DNA of 50,489 nt from Pseudomonas sp. (GTDB taxonomy: Bacteria; Pseudomonadota; Gammaproteobacteria; Pseudomonadales; Pseudomonadaceae), in NCBI RefSeq assembly GCF_017744435.1, contig NZ_JAGIBG010000037.1, forward strand, positions 1 to 50,489, in the 5' to 3' direction. The position numbers were made by a program, and so were the translations under genes. Positions 24,634 to 33,468 of the stretch are shown here, piece by piece (the first letter of the stretch is position 1; every line of letters starts with the position of its first letter). The notes beneath the pieces are model-generated. The model did no database searches. It was not told the DNA's origin and saw only the letters and a program-made list of their open reading frames with translations.

Positions 24634-25446
24634 TCAGTGCTGGCGCACGAAATAGTCATAACGCATGGAAACCGTCACCTCGAACGGCTCGGGCTGCTCG
24701 ATCACCCGGGCGCGTTTCTCGGCGCTGGCGCGCCAGCCGTGGGGGGTCATCGCCAGCAGGTCGGCACGGGCCTTGGGTTCGGCCAGGCTCAGGCGGAACT
24801 CGAGGGTTTCGCTGTGGGCGTGGGCCATGCCCTCGGGCACCAGGGCCAGGTGCTTGTCGTCGGCGTAGGGGCGCACTTCATCGTAGAGCACTTCGCGCAG
24901 CTCCATCAGGTGGCCGCTGGTCGGGCCCACACGCATCAGGCCGCCACCGGGGCTGAGCAGGCGCTTGGCCTCGTCCCAGTCCAGTGGGCTGAACACGCTG
25001 GCGATGAACTGGCAGCTGGCATCGGCCAATGGCACGCGGGCCATGCTGGCGACCATCCAGGTGACGTCGGGCGCGCGGCGACAGGCGCGCTTGACCGCCT
25101 CGCGGGAAATGTCCAGGGCATAGCCATCGGCGGCCGGCAGGGCCTGGGCAATCTGGGCGGTGTAGTAACCCTCACCGCAACCGATGTCCAGCCAGGCGCC
25201 GGGCTGGCGCTCGGCGGCCAACTCGGCCAGGCGGCGGGCCACCGGTGCGTAGTGGCCGGCGTCGAGGAAGTCGCGGCGGGCTTCGACCATGGCCTGGTTG
25301 TCGCCTGGGTCACGGCTGTTCTTGTGCTGCACCGGCAGCAGGTTCAGGTAACCCTGGCGGGCGCGGTCGAAGCGGTGGCCGGCCGGGCACACCACGCCGT
25401 TGTCGAGCCGCGACAGGGCTGCCTGGCAGAGGGGGCAGGCGAGCAT
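24634..25446 (-). CDS. rlmA: 23S rRNA (guanine745-N1)-methyltransferase type protein
   Basis: A 270-residue SAM-dependent methyltransferase of the RlmA/RrmA family. An N-terminal zinc finger is visible (Cys4, Cys7, Cys20, His24), followed by the conserved GHRFDRARQGYLNLLP and the SAM motif LDIGCGEGYYT. In E. coli RlmA modifies G745; Gram-positive relatives act at G748, so the exact base is from the family. The ATG shares its A with the dapE stop (TGATG), so translation is coupled to dapE. Confidence 0.92.
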   Translation of the reverse strand: MLACPLCQAALSRLDNGVVCPAGHRFDRARQGYLNLLPVQHKNSRDPGDNQAMVEARRDFLDAGHYAPVARRLAELAAERQPGAWLDIGCGEGYYTAQIAQALPAADGYALDISREAVKRACRRAPDVTWMVASMARVPLADASCQFIASVFSPLDWDEAKRLLSPGGGLMRVGPTSGHLMELREVLYDEVRPYADDKHLALVPEGMAHAHSETLEFRLSLAEPKARADLLAMTPHGWRASAEKRARVIEQPEPFEVTVSMRYDYFVRQH

Positions 25447-26597
25447 CAGGCGAGCAACCGGACCAGGGTCTGGTAGTAGATTTCGGTCAGCAGGTCGAGG
25501 TCGCTGGCCAGAATCCGCTCGTCGACCTGGTGGATGGTGGCGTTGACCGGGCCGAGTTCGACCACCTGGGTGCCCATGGTGGCGATGAAGCGGCCATCGG
25601 AGGTGCCGCCGCTGGTCGACGGCTGGGTTTCGCGGCCGGTGACGCCCTTGATGCTGGCCGCCACTGCGTCGAGCAGGTCGCCCGGTTCGGTGAGGAATGG
25701 CAGGCCCGACAGCGCCCAGTCGACCGACCAGTCCAGCTCGTGCTTGTCGAGGATCGCCGAGACCCGCGCCTGCAGGCCTTCGACGGTCGATTCGGTGGAG
25801 AAGCGGAAGTTGAACAGCGCGGTCAGCTCGCCCGGGACCACGTTAGTGGCGCCGGTGCCGGAGTTGAGGTTGGAGATCTGGAAGCTGGTCGGCGGGAAGA
25901 ATGCGTTGCCTTCGTCCCAGTGCTCGGCAGCCAGTTCCGCCAGGGCCGGGGCGGCCAGGTGGATCGGGTTGCGCGCCAGGTGCGGGTAGGCCACGTGGCC
26001 TTGTTTGCCGCGCACGGTCAGCTTGGCGCCAAGCGAGCCGCGACGGCCATTCTTGACCACGTCACCGAGCAGGGTGGTGCTCGACGGCTCGCCGACGATG
26101 CACCAGTCCAGGCGCTCGTTGCGTGCCTTCAGGCGCTCGACCACGGCCTTGGTGCCGTGGTGGGCCGGGCCTTCCTCGTCGCTGGTGATCAGGAAGGCGA
26201 CCTTGCCGCGGTGGTTGGGGTAGTCCTGCACGAAGCGCTCGCTGGCAATCACCATCGACGCCAGGCTGCCTTTCATGTCGGCGGCGCCACGGCCGCAGAG
26301 CATGCCGTCGGCGTCGATCAGCGCCTCGAACGGCTCGTGCTGCCACTGCTGCACCGGGCCGGTGGGGACCACGTCGGTATGGCCGGCGAAGCACAGCACC
26401 GGGCCTTCCTGGGTACCGTGGGTGGCCCAGAAGTTGTCGACGTCTTCGAAGCGCATCGGCTCCAGCTGGAAGCCCACGGCGCCCAGGCGATTCATCATCT
26501 GCGCCTGGCAGTCGGCATCGACGGGGGTGACCGAGGGGCGACGGATCAGGTCGCAGGCCAGTTGAAGGGTAGGCGAGAGCTCGGCAGGGGCCGTCAT
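25446..26597 (-). CDS. dapE: Succinyl-diaminopimelate desuccinylase
   Basis: A 383-residue M20-family zinc hydrolase that removes succinate from N-succinyl-LL-diaminopimelate in lysine and wall-precursor synthesis. FAGHTDVVPTG and GRGAADMKG hold metal ligands, TSDEEGPAHHGT carries the catalytic Glu, and the C-terminal SGGTSDGRF segment is conserved. Length is normal. It heads a unit with rlmA and the 125-residue gene. dapD and dapC, the two preceding steps, lie further along the same window but in separate units. Confidence 0.95.
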   Translation of the reverse strand: MTAPAELSPTLQLACDLIRRPSVTPVDADCQAQMMNRLGAVGFQLEPMRFEDVDNFWATHGTQEGPVLCFAGHTDVVPTGPVQQWQHEPFEALIDADGMLCGRGAADMKGSLASMVIASERFVQDYPNHRGKVAFLITSDEEGPAHHGTKAVVERLKARNERLDWCIVGEPSSTTLLGDVVKNGRRGSLGAKLTVRGKQGHVAYPHLARNPIHLAAPALAELAAEHWDEGNAFFPPTSFQISNLNSGTGATNVVPGELTALFNFRFSTESTVEGLQARVSAILDKHELDWSVDWALSGLPFLTEPGDLLDAVAASIKGVTGRETQPSTSGGTSDGRFIATMGTQVVELGPVNATIHQVDERILASDLDLLTEIYYQTLVRLLA

Positions 26598-26668
26598 GGG
26601 GGACTCCGGGGCAAGGCAAGGCGGGGAAATCTGAGGGGCGTTATCTTATATCAAACCGTCGGGCCAAT

Positions 26669-26685
26669 GGGGCGCAAAGCGCCCC
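26669..26685. other. Hairpin GGGGCGC-AAA-GCGCCCC
   Basis: Seven-bp perfect stem just past the ndvB-type gene's stop. There is no T-run downstream on the minus strand. The same 17-base element occurs at 37556-37572, past the dapC stop, so it is probably a shared 3'-end element. Confidence 0.5.
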
Positions 26686-26693
26686 AAAAAATC

Positions 26694-29285
26694 TCAAGCC
26701 TGCTGCGGCTCTGCGGCCTTCTCCGCAGGCTTGGGCAGCGACGACAGGAACGCCATCACCAGTGCCGCCACATACGGCAACGACTGCACCAGCAACATCG
26801 CGACCCAGAAGCGCATGTCCGAACTCGGCAGCCCCTGCACCAGGAAGATGCCCAGCGCCGCACCCCACAACATCAACATGATGAACAACTCTTCCCGGGC
26901 TTCGGAAATCGCCACCAGCAAGCCATGGCTGTCGGCATTCTTCGGCGTGCGGAAGAACGGCATGCTGCTGGTGAAGAACCCGTACAGCACCGCCTTGGCG
27001 ATGGTGTGCGACAACGCCAGCCCCGCCAGTGCCGCGGCAAAGGCATCCTTGAGGTTCACCCCCACCGCGCGGCGGTAGAGGAAGATGATCTTGCCGACCT
27101 TGAAGAAGAACAGCGCCAGCGGCGGGATGGCGAAGATCATCAGCGGCGGGTCGACCCGGTGCGGCACGATGATCATCGCCGCCGACCACAGCAGGGCACC
27201 GACGGTGAAGAAGATGTTCATGCCATCGGCCACCCACGGCAGCCAGCCGGCCAGGAAGTGGTAGCGCTGGCCACGGGTCAGCTCGCTACCCTTGCCGCGC
27301 AGCAGGGCGCTGGCGTGGTGCTTGATGATCTGGATGGCACCGTAGGCCCAGCGGAAGCGCTGCTTCTTGAAGTCGATGAAGGTGTCGGGCATCAGGCCCT
27401 TGCCATAGCTGTTGTGCGAATAGGCAGCCGACAGGCCTTTCTCGAATACCCGCAGGCCCAGCTCGGCGTCCTCGCAGATGCACCATTCGGCCCAGCCCAG
27501 CTCTTCCAGCACGCTGCGCCGGGTCATGGTCATGGTGCCGTGCTGGATGATCGCGTCACGGTCGTTGCGGGTGACCATGCCGATGTGGAAGAAGCCTTTG
27601 TATTCGCTGTAGCAGAGCTTCTTGAAGGCACTTTCGTGCTGGTCGCGGTAGTCCTGTGGCGACTGCACCACGGCGATCTTCGGGTCGGCGAAATGCGGCA
27701 CCATGTGCTTGAGCCAGTTGCGGTCGACGCAGTAGTCCGAGTCGATCACCGCGATCACTTCGGCGTCCTTGGCGGTGTGCGGGATCAGGTAGTTCAGCGC
27801 GCCGCCCTTGAAGCCGGCCAGGGGCGCGACGTGGAAGAACTTGAAACGCTCGCCGAGCTTCTCGCAGTGGGCCTTGAGCGGCTCCCACACGGCCGGGTCC
27901 TTGGTGTTGTTGTCGATCACCAGGACTTCATAGTCCGGGTAATCCAGCGCTGCGAGGGCGTCGAGGGTCTGTTTGACCATCTCTGGCGGCTCGTTGTAGC
28001 ACGGCACATGCACCGACACCTTCGGCCTGTAGGCGCTGTCGCCCTGCACCGGCAGGAATTCGCGCCGGCGCTTGTGAATCCACACCGCCTCGGCCAGCTC
28101 GTGGGCTTCGGTCATCAGCACGATGAACACGCCCAGCGCACCCAGCGCCAGCAGCACGCCGACCGTCAGGCTGAACCAGGTACTGTATTGCTGGCTGTAG
28201 TCATAGGCGATCCACACCAGCACCGACCCGCACAGGAAGGTGATGAAGGTCAGGAAGGTGCGCCCGCGCTGGCGTAGGGCCGAGCCGTCGATCAGCAGTA
28301 CGGCCAGGGCGATCATCGCCAGCACCACCGAGGCCACCGCCAGGGCCCGCCACTGCGGGATCGCCACCACCGGCCCCTCGAAGTTGAACTTCTGCTGGCG
28401 CTCGGCGTTGTACACGCCCCAGTAGGCACCCACCGAGCCTTCGTCGTTGGCCTTCCACGGCTGGTCGTAGGCCTCGATGACGAAGTAGTTGTAGCCTCGG
28501 CGGTTCAGGGTGTTGACCAAGGTGCGCAGGTAGATTGCCTGGTCGGCCTGGGTGGCGTCGGCGCCACCGCGCATGCGGCCGTTGCTGGGCCAGCCGACTT
28601 CCGACAGCAGCAGCGGCTTGTGCGAGAACTGGTGGCGCAGCTCACGGGCGCGGTCGAGAACGAATTGCACCGAGTCTTTCATCGGCACGAATTCCCAGTA
28701 CGGCAAGATGTGCGCGGCGATCAGGTCGACGTGCTTGGCCAGTTCCGGGTGTTCCTTCCAGATGTGCCACTGCTCGCTGGTGGTGACCGGTACCTTGACG
28801 GCGGCACGTACCCGATCGAGGTACTGGATCAGCTCTTCGGGCGTGACTTCCTCGCGGAACAGCGCTTCGTTGCCGACCACCACCCGCACCACGCTGCGTG
28901 AGTGGTTGGCCAGCTCGATGCCTTTTTCGATCTCGCGCTCGTTGCGCTCCAGGTCCTTGCTGATCCAGATGCCCAGGGTCACCCGCAGGCCGAATTCCTC
29001 GGCCAGCCGGGGGATTTCGGCCTGAGTGCCCTCGACGGTATAGATGCGGATGTTGTCGGTGAGCTTGTTCAACTGCTCCAGGTCCTGGCGTATCTCGTCC
29101 TCGCTGGGGTACTGGCCCTTTTGCGGGCTCTCCCCAAGGCGGAACGGCGAGTACGAGAAGCCGGAGATCTGTTCCGGCCAGGCAGGTGCGGAGACTGGGC
29201 GATTGATCAGCGCCCAGAACCCGGTGAACAGCGCGGCGATGGCCAGGACCACCACCAGGTTGAGGCCGAATTTGCGAGATGACAT
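26694..29285 (-). CDS. ndvB: NdvB-type beta-glucan synthase (GH17 + GT2)
   Basis: An 863-residue inner-membrane protein. TM1 (about residues 8-27) is followed by a periplasmic GH17-like domain (about 35-310; ISGFSYSPF, VVVGNEALFREEV, LLLSEVGWPSNG), TMs near 310-395, a cytoplasmic GT2 domain (about 420-680; HVPCYNEPPEM, VIDSDYC, QRFRWAYGAIQII, the QxxRW motif), and several TMs to the end. This is the layout of P. aeruginosa NdvB, which makes periplasmic beta-1,3-glucans linked to biofilm drug tolerance. The symbol is by architecture and length. It stands alone, 96 bases before dapE. Confidence 0.85.
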   Translation of the reverse strand: MSSRKFGLNLVVVLAIAALFTGFWALINRPVSAPAWPEQISGFSYSPFRLGESPQKGQYPSEDEIRQDLEQLNKLTDNIRIYTVEGTQAEIPRLAEEFGLRVTLGIWISKDLERNEREIEKGIELANHSRSVVRVVVGNEALFREEVTPEELIQYLDRVRAAVKVPVTTSEQWHIWKEHPELAKHVDLIAAHILPYWEFVPMKDSVQFVLDRARELRHQFSHKPLLLSEVGWPSNGRMRGGADATQADQAIYLRTLVNTLNRRGYNYFVIEAYDQPWKANDEGSVGAYWGVYNAERQQKFNFEGPVVAIPQWRALAVASVVLAMIALAVLLIDGSALRQRGRTFLTFITFLCGSVLVWIAYDYSQQYSTWFSLTVGVLLALGALGVFIVLMTEAHELAEAVWIHKRRREFLPVQGDSAYRPKVSVHVPCYNEPPEMVKQTLDALAALDYPDYEVLVIDNNTKDPAVWEPLKAHCEKLGERFKFFHVAPLAGFKGGALNYLIPHTAKDAEVIAVIDSDYCVDRNWLKHMVPHFADPKIAVVQSPQDYRDQHESAFKKLCYSEYKGFFHIGMVTRNDRDAIIQHGTMTMTRRSVLEELGWAEWCICEDAELGLRVFEKGLSAAYSHNSYGKGLMPDTFIDFKKQRFRWAYGAIQIIKHHASALLRGKGSELTRGQRYHFLAGWLPWVADGMNIFFTVGALLWSAAMIIVPHRVDPPLMIFAIPPLALFFFKVGKIIFLYRRAVGVNLKDAFAAALAGLALSHTIAKAVLYGFFTSSMPFFRTPKNADSHGLLVAISEAREELFIMLMLWGAALGIFLVQGLPSSDMRFWVAMLLVQSLPYVAALVMAFLSSLPKPAEKAAEPQQA

Positions 29286-29373
29286 TGTGGTCCGTTTCTG
29301 TCCAAGTGATAGGACATTAAAGCAGTAATGGTAGGGTGTTTCCTAACGATGGAGGTCAGAGCGGCCGCTGGCC

Positions 29374-29379
29374 TATAAT
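29374..29379 (+). promoter_or_regulatory. -10 box upstream of tcdA
   Basis: TATAAT at 29374-29379 is a consensus -10 element, 38 bases before the tcdA start. No good -35 is visible 17 bases upstream (GGAGGT region), so only the -10 is claimed. Confidence 0.45.
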
Positions 29380-29417
29380 GCGCGCCGTTTTTCGGGCATG
29401 AGTTTCGGGGTAGCAAC

Positions 29418-30227
29418 ATGAGCACAGAAGATCCACGCTTTGCCGGCGTCGCCCGGTTGTATGGCGACGAGGGCCTGCAACGGCTGAGCAACGCCCATGT
29501 GGCGGTGGTCGGCATCGGCGGGGTCGGCTCGTGGGCGGCCGAAGCCTTGGCGCGCAGCGGCGTGGGCGAAATCACCCTGTTCGACCTGGACGATGTCTGC
29601 GTCAGTAACACCAACCGCCAGGCCCATGCCCTGGAAGGCCAGGTCGGGCGGCCCAAGGTCGAGGTGATGGCCGAGCGCCTGCGGGCGATCAATCCGGCGA
29701 TCACGGTCCACGCGGTGGCGGATTTCGTCACCCGTGAGACCATGGCCGAGTACATCACCGAAGAGATGGATGCGGTGATCGACTGCATCGACAGCGTGAT
29801 GGCCAAGGCGGCGCTGATCGCCTGGTGCCGGCGCCGCAAGATCGCCATCGTCACCACCGGTGGTGCGGGCGGGCAGATCGACCCGACGCAGATCCAGGTC
29901 GGCGACCTCAACAAGACCTTCAACGACCCGCTGGCCTCGCGGGTGCGCTCCACCCTGCGCCGGGACTACAACTTCTCGCGCAATACCAGCCGCAACTATG
30001 GCGTGCCGTGTGTGTTCTCCAGCGAGCAGCTGCGTTATCCGAAGGGAGATGGCAGTGTCTGCCTGCAGAAGAGCTTTGTCGGTGAAGGCGTGCGCCTGGA
30101 CTGCGCGGGGGGCTTTGGTGCGGTGATGATGGTGACCGCGACGTTCGGCATGGTCGCGGCGAGCAAGGCGATCGAGAAGCTGGTGGCCGGAACGCGGCGG
30201 CCTTCAGAGCGGGTCAAACCTGAATAA
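29418..30227 (+). CDS. tcdA: tRNA threonylcarbamoyladenosine dehydratase
   Basis: A 269-residue E1-like (ThiF/MoeB superfamily) enzyme, also known as CsdL, that cyclises t6A in tRNA to ct6A using ATP. The nucleotide loop GIGGVGS is at residues 32-38; FDLDDVCVSNTNRQ and DCIDSVMAKAALI are family marks, and Cys residues are placed as in CsdL. In E. coli csdL lies beside csdA-csdE, which feed it sulfur; here it converges on csdE-csdA across a REP pair, keeping the link. Confidence 0.94.
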   Translation: MSTEDPRFAGVARLYGDEGLQRLSNAHVAVVGIGGVGSWAAEALARSGVGEITLFDLDDVCVSNTNRQAHALEGQVGRPKVEVMAERLRAINPAITVHAVADFVTRETMAEYITEEMDAVIDCIDSVMAKAALIAWCRRRKIAIVTTGGAGGQIDPTQIQVGDLNKTFNDPLASRVRSTLRRDYNFSRNTSRNYGVPCVFSSEQLRYPKGDGSVCLQKSFVGEGVRLDCAGGFGAVMMVTATFGMVAASKAIEKLVAGTRRPSERVKPE

Positions 30228-30240
30228 ATTGCATGTGCTT

Positions 30241-30324
30241 CTTCGCGGGCACGCCCGCTCCCACAGGTGAAGCGTTGCTCTCGGGCCTGGCGCTATCCCT
30301 GTGGGAGCGGGCGTGCCCGCGAAG
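30241..30324. repeat. REP pair
   Basis: Arms 30241-30267 and 30298-30324 with the core GCGGGCACGCCCGCTCCCAC, a third core subfamily. It lies between the converging tcdA and csdE genes. Confidence 0.9.
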
Positions 30325-30341
30325 CAGGCGCCGCCGATTCA

Positions 30342-30749
30342 TCAGGTGGTCGCCAATTCCGCCATCCGCAACAACACCGCATGCAGCCCGTTGCTGCGCG
30401 ATGGCGACAGCTGCCGCTCCAGCCCCAGCTGGGTGAACCACTCACGCAGGTCCAGCCCGGCCAGTTCCCCACTGGCCAACCCTTGAACCCGCGCCAGCAG
30501 CAGCGCCAGCAGCCCGCGCAACAACCGCGCATCGCTGCTCGCCTTGAAGTGCCACTGCCCCTCGTCCAGTTCCGCCACCAGCCACACCAGGCTTTCACAG
30601 CCATGCACCCGGTTGCTCTCGGACTTTTCCGCCTCGCTCAACGGCTCCAGCCGATCGCCCCACTGCATCAGCAGCCGCGCCCGTTGTTCCCAGCCACGCG
30701 CCTGTTCGAAGCTTTCCAGCGCTTCCCGGGCTGGTTGAGGCAGCGTCAT
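30342..30749 (-). CDS. csdE: SufE-family sulfur acceptor CsdE
   Basis: A 135-residue SufE/CsdE-fold protein that takes persulfide sulfur from the partner cysteine desulfurase. The acceptor is Cys51 in VHGCESLVW, the family motif. It overlaps csdA by four bases (ATGA) and is thus translationally coupled. Named CsdE rather than SufE because it sits with csdA and tcdA and no sufBCD genes are present. Confidence 0.9.
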   Translation of the reverse strand: MTLPQPAREALESFEQARGWEQRARLLMQWGDRLEPLSEAEKSESNRVHGCESLVWLVAELDEGQWHFKASSDARLLRGLLALLLARVQGLASGELAGLDLREWFTQLGLERQLSPSRSNGLHAVLLRMAELATT

Positions 30750-31951
30750 CGCAGCAACTCCAGGCCTTGGTCCAGCGCCGTGAAGAACCGTTGCAGGTCG
30801 TCACTGTCGTTGTACAGCCCCAGCGACACCCGAATCGCCCCTTCCAGTCCCAGCCCCTTGAGCAGCGGCATGGCGCAGTGATGCCCGGCGCGTACGGCAA
30901 TGCCTTGCTCGGTCAGCATATGGGCAATGTCGGCGTTGTGTACGCCTTCGATGACGAAGCTGGCCAGGGCCGCTTGTGGTGTGCCCAGGACGCGCACGCC
31001 CTCGCGGTCGGCCAGGCCGCGCAGCAGGTGCTGGTGCAGACTGGTTTCGTGGGCCTCAACGGCATGGGGATCAAGGCTGGCCAGGTAATCCAGTGTCGCG
31101 CCCAGCCCGATCACCCCGGCGATCGGCGGCGTGCCGGCCTCGAAGCCCAGCGGTGCGGGACGGAAGCTGGCGCTCTGGTAGTCGGCCAGTTGCACCATTT
31201 CACCGCCGAACTGCCAGTGGTGCAGCAGCTCCAGCGCCTGAGTGCGACCGTACAGCACGCCGACACCTTCCGGCCCATACAGCTTGTGGCTCGAGAATAC
31301 GTAGAAGTCGCAGCCCAGCTGCTGCACATCATGGCGGCCATGGACCACGCCCTGGGCGCCATCGACCACGGTCAGCGCGCCCTGTGCACGGGCGTGGGCC
31401 AGCAGCGCAGGCAGCGGTTGCCAGGTGCCGAGCACGTTGGACAGCTGGCTGACGGCGAGCACACGGGTGCGCGGGCCGATCAGCTGCAATGCCTGATCCA
31501 GGTCGATACGACCATGCTCGTCCAGCGGCAATACCACCAGGCGCAGGTCGCGGCGACGGGCCAGTTGCTGCCACGGCAGCAGGTTGGCGTGGTGCTCGAG
31601 GGCGCTGATGGCAATCTCGTCGCCTGCTTCGAAACGGTGTTCCAGGCCATAGGCCAGCAGGTTCAGCGCCGAGGTGGCGCCATGGGTGAAGACTATCTGC
31701 CGGGAGTCTGCGGCATTGAGCCAGGCGGCCACCTTGTCGCGGCTGGTCTCGAAGGCCTGGGTTGCCAGTGCGCCGGGCAGGTGCTGGGCGCGGTGCACGT
31801 TGGCGGCGCCGTGGCCGTAGTAATGGCTCAGGGCATCGAGCAATGCCTGGGGCTTCTGGGTGGTGGCGGCGCTGTCCAGGTAGGTCTGGTGCTGCCGTTG
31901 CAGGGCGGCGATGGCGGGGAAATCGGCGCGCCAGGGGGAGGGCTGGAACAT
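30746..31951 (-). CDS. csdA: Cysteine desulfurase CsdA
   Basis: A 401-residue PLP enzyme of the group II desulfurases, taking sulfur from cysteine and passing it to CsdE. The PLP lysine is in SSHKLYGPEG, the H-bonding His in EHHANLLPW, and the catalytic Cys in RAGHHCAMPL near the end. The start MFQPSPWRADFP at 31951 matches the family N-terminus; the frame is open 42 bases further into the upstream terminator. The ribosome site is weak. Confidence 0.92.
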   Translation of the reverse strand: MFQPSPWRADFPAIAALQRQHQTYLDSAATTQKPQALLDALSHYYGHGAANVHRAQHLPGALATQAFETSRDKVAAWLNAADSRQIVFTHGATSALNLLAYGLEHRFEAGDEIAISALEHHANLLPWQQLARRRDLRLVVLPLDEHGRIDLDQALQLIGPRTRVLAVSQLSNVLGTWQPLPALLAHARAQGALTVVDGAQGVVHGRHDVQQLGCDFYVFSSHKLYGPEGVGVLYGRTQALELLHHWQFGGEMVQLADYQSASFRPAPLGFEAGTPPIAGVIGLGATLDYLASLDPHAVEAHETSLHQHLLRGLADREGVRVLGTPQAALASFVIEGVHNADIAHMLTEQGIAVRAGHHCAMPLLKGLGLEGAIRVSLGLYNDSDDLQRFFTALDQGLELLR

Positions 31952-31973
31952 GTTCGCGGGGCCTGGAATGAAA

Positions 31974-32005
31974 ATCGGGTCTGGCGCATGCACGCCAGAC
32001 CCGAT
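31974..32005 (-). terminator. Terminator of dapD
   Basis: Thirteen-bp perfect stem ATCGGGTCTGGCG / CGCCAGACCCGAT with a 6-base loop. On the minus strand it is followed by TTTCATT, 28 bases after the dapD stop and 23 before the csdA start. It separates the two units. Confidence 0.8.
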
Positions 32006-32032
32006 CTTAACACTTCAAACCGCCAAGGGTTC

Positions 32033-33067
32033 TCAGTTGTGGGCGTGCAGCGCCTCGTTCAGCTCGATGGCCGACTTGTGGGTCTTGCACTCCACGGCGC
32101 CGTTCAGCGAGTTGCGGCGGAACAGCAGGTCGGTCTGGCCGGCCAGGTCGCGGGCCTTGACCACTTTCACCAGCTCGTTGTTCTCGTCCAGCAGGTTCAC
32201 CTTGGTGCCAGCGGTGATGTACAGGCCGGCTTCGACGGTGTTGCGGTCACCCAGCGGGATGCCGATACCGGCGTTGGCGCCGATCAGGCAGCCTTCGCCG
32301 ACCTTGATGACGATGTTGCCGCCACCGGAAAGGGTGCCCATGGTCGAGCAGCCGCCGCCCAGGTCCGAGCCCTTGCCGACGAATACGCCAGCGGAAACGC
32401 GGCCTTCGATCATGCCTGGGCCTTCGGTGCCAGCGTTAAAGTTGACGAAGCCTTCGTGCATGATGGTGGTGCCTTCGCCGATGTAGGCGCCCAGGCGTAC
32501 ACGGGCGGTGTCGGCGATACGCACGCCGGCCGGGACCACGTAGTCGGTCATTTTCGGGAACTTGTCCACCGAGAACACTTCCAGCAGCTCGCCCTTCAGG
32601 CGCGCTTCCAGTTGCAGTTCCGCCAGTTCGCTCAGGTCGACGGCGCCCTGGTTGGTCCAGGCCACGTTCGGCAGCAGCGGGAAGATGCCCGCCAGGCTCA
32701 GGCCGTGCGGCTTGACCAGGCGGTGCGACAGCAGGTGCAGCTTGAGGTAGGCCTCTGGGGTCGAAGTCAGCGCGGCATCTTCGGCCAGCAGGGTGGCGAC
32801 CAGCGGCTTGTGGCTTTCGGCCAGGCGGGTAAGCAGGGCAGCCTGGGCGGCGTCGACGCCTTTCAGGGCTTCAGCCAGCTGGGCAGCCTGGGCGGTGGTG
32901 AAGGCGATGGCCTGGTTGCCACCTTCGTAGCCGAGGATCGGCGCTACTGCGGCAACCAGCTCGGCGCTCGGGTTGAGCAGGGGTTGTGCGTAGAACACTT
33001 CCAGCCAGGTGCCCTGGCGGTTCTGGGAGCCGACACCGAAGGCCAGGCTGAACAGGGTATTGGACAT
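32033..33067 (-). CDS. dapD: Tetrahydrodipicolinate N-succinyltransferase
   Basis: A 344-residue enzyme that transfers succinyl from succinyl-CoA to tetrahydrodipicolinate, the first step of the succinylase branch to diaminopimelate and lysine. It is the long, Pseudomonas-type DapD: an N-terminal extension to about residue 180 and a left-handed beta-helix of hexapeptide repeats (VRLGAYIGEGTTIMHEGFVNFNAG, GRVSAGVFVGKGSDLGGG). The ATG at 33067 has GAGGT eight bases upstream. It lies 31 bases after the YffB-like gene. Confidence 0.94.
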   Translation of the reverse strand: MSNTLFSLAFGVGSQNRQGTWLEVFYAQPLLNPSAELVAAVAPILGYEGGNQAIAFTTAQAAQLAEALKGVDAAQAALLTRLAESHKPLVATLLAEDAALTSTPEAYLKLHLLSHRLVKPHGLSLAGIFPLLPNVAWTNQGAVDLSELAELQLEARLKGELLEVFSVDKFPKMTDYVVPAGVRIADTARVRLGAYIGEGTTIMHEGFVNFNAGTEGPGMIEGRVSAGVFVGKGSDLGGGCSTMGTLSGGGNIVIKVGEGCLIGANAGIGIPLGDRNTVEAGLYITAGTKVNLLDENNELVKVVKARDLAGQTDLLFRRNSLNGAVECKTHKSAIELNEALHAHN

Positions 33068-33098
33068 GTGATTACCTCGTGCGAAATAGGGTAGGGGC

Positions 33099-33446
33099 TC
33101 AGGCCAGCGCGGCGGCGTACAGGTCTGGCTTGAAACCGACCAGGGTGCGCTCGCCAAGGTCGAGCACCGGGCGCTTGATCATCGACGGTTGGGCGTGCAT
33201 CAGTTCGACGGCCTTGGCCTGGTCGAGGTCGGCCTTGCTGGCGTCGTCGAGCTTGCGGAAGGTGGTGCCGGCACGGTTGAGGATGACTTCCCAGCCGTGT
33301 TCGTCGCACCAGCGGTTCAGGCTGTCGCGGTCGATGCCTTGGGTCTTGTAGTCGTGGAATTCGTAGGCGATGGCTTTGTCTTCGAGCCAGGTACGCGCCT
33401 TTTTCATGGTGTCACAGGCTTTGATGCCGTAAAGAGTGTAAGTCAT
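33099..33446 (-). CDS. ArsC/Spx-family protein, YffB type
   Basis: A 115-residue thioredoxin-fold protein of the ArsC/Spx family (YffB-like; YTLYGIKACDTMKKARTWLE at the start, RAGTTFRKLDD and IKRPVLD further on). Cys11 lies where the ArsC reactive Cys does. Only one Cys is seen near the active site, so an arsenate reductase role is doubtful; YffB is thought to act as a glutathione-dependent thiol reductase. In E. coli yffB also neighbours a dap gene (dapE). The ribosome site is weak. Its upstream side is the junction with the phage debris. Confidence 0.86.
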   Translation of the reverse strand: MTYTLYGIKACDTMKKARTWLEDKAIAYEFHDYKTQGIDRDSLNRWCDEHGWEVILNRAGTTFRKLDDASKADLDQAKAVELMHAQPSMIKRPVLDLGERTLVGFKPDLYAAALA

Positions 33447-33468
33447 TGAATTTAAAGGGGCTGGGATT

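Noticed and set aside
26669..26690. Hairpin plus AAAAAA read as a plus-strand terminator
   Set aside because: An A-run after the stem on the plus strand is not a U-tract, and no plus-strand gene ends there.
25245..28277. 1010-codon plus-strand frame over rlmA, dapE and the ndvB-type gene
   Set aside because: Spans three real minus-strand genes and the gap between two of them, with no domain; a composition artefact.
30241..30324. REP hairpins read as a CRISPR array or small RNA genes
   Set aside because: Only two inverted arms per site, no direct repeats with spacers, and the same sequences recur as putida REP pairs.
33099..33446. Arsenate reductase (arsC) call
   Set aside because: The sequence follows the YffB pattern and no ars genes are nearby, so the arsenate role is not supported.
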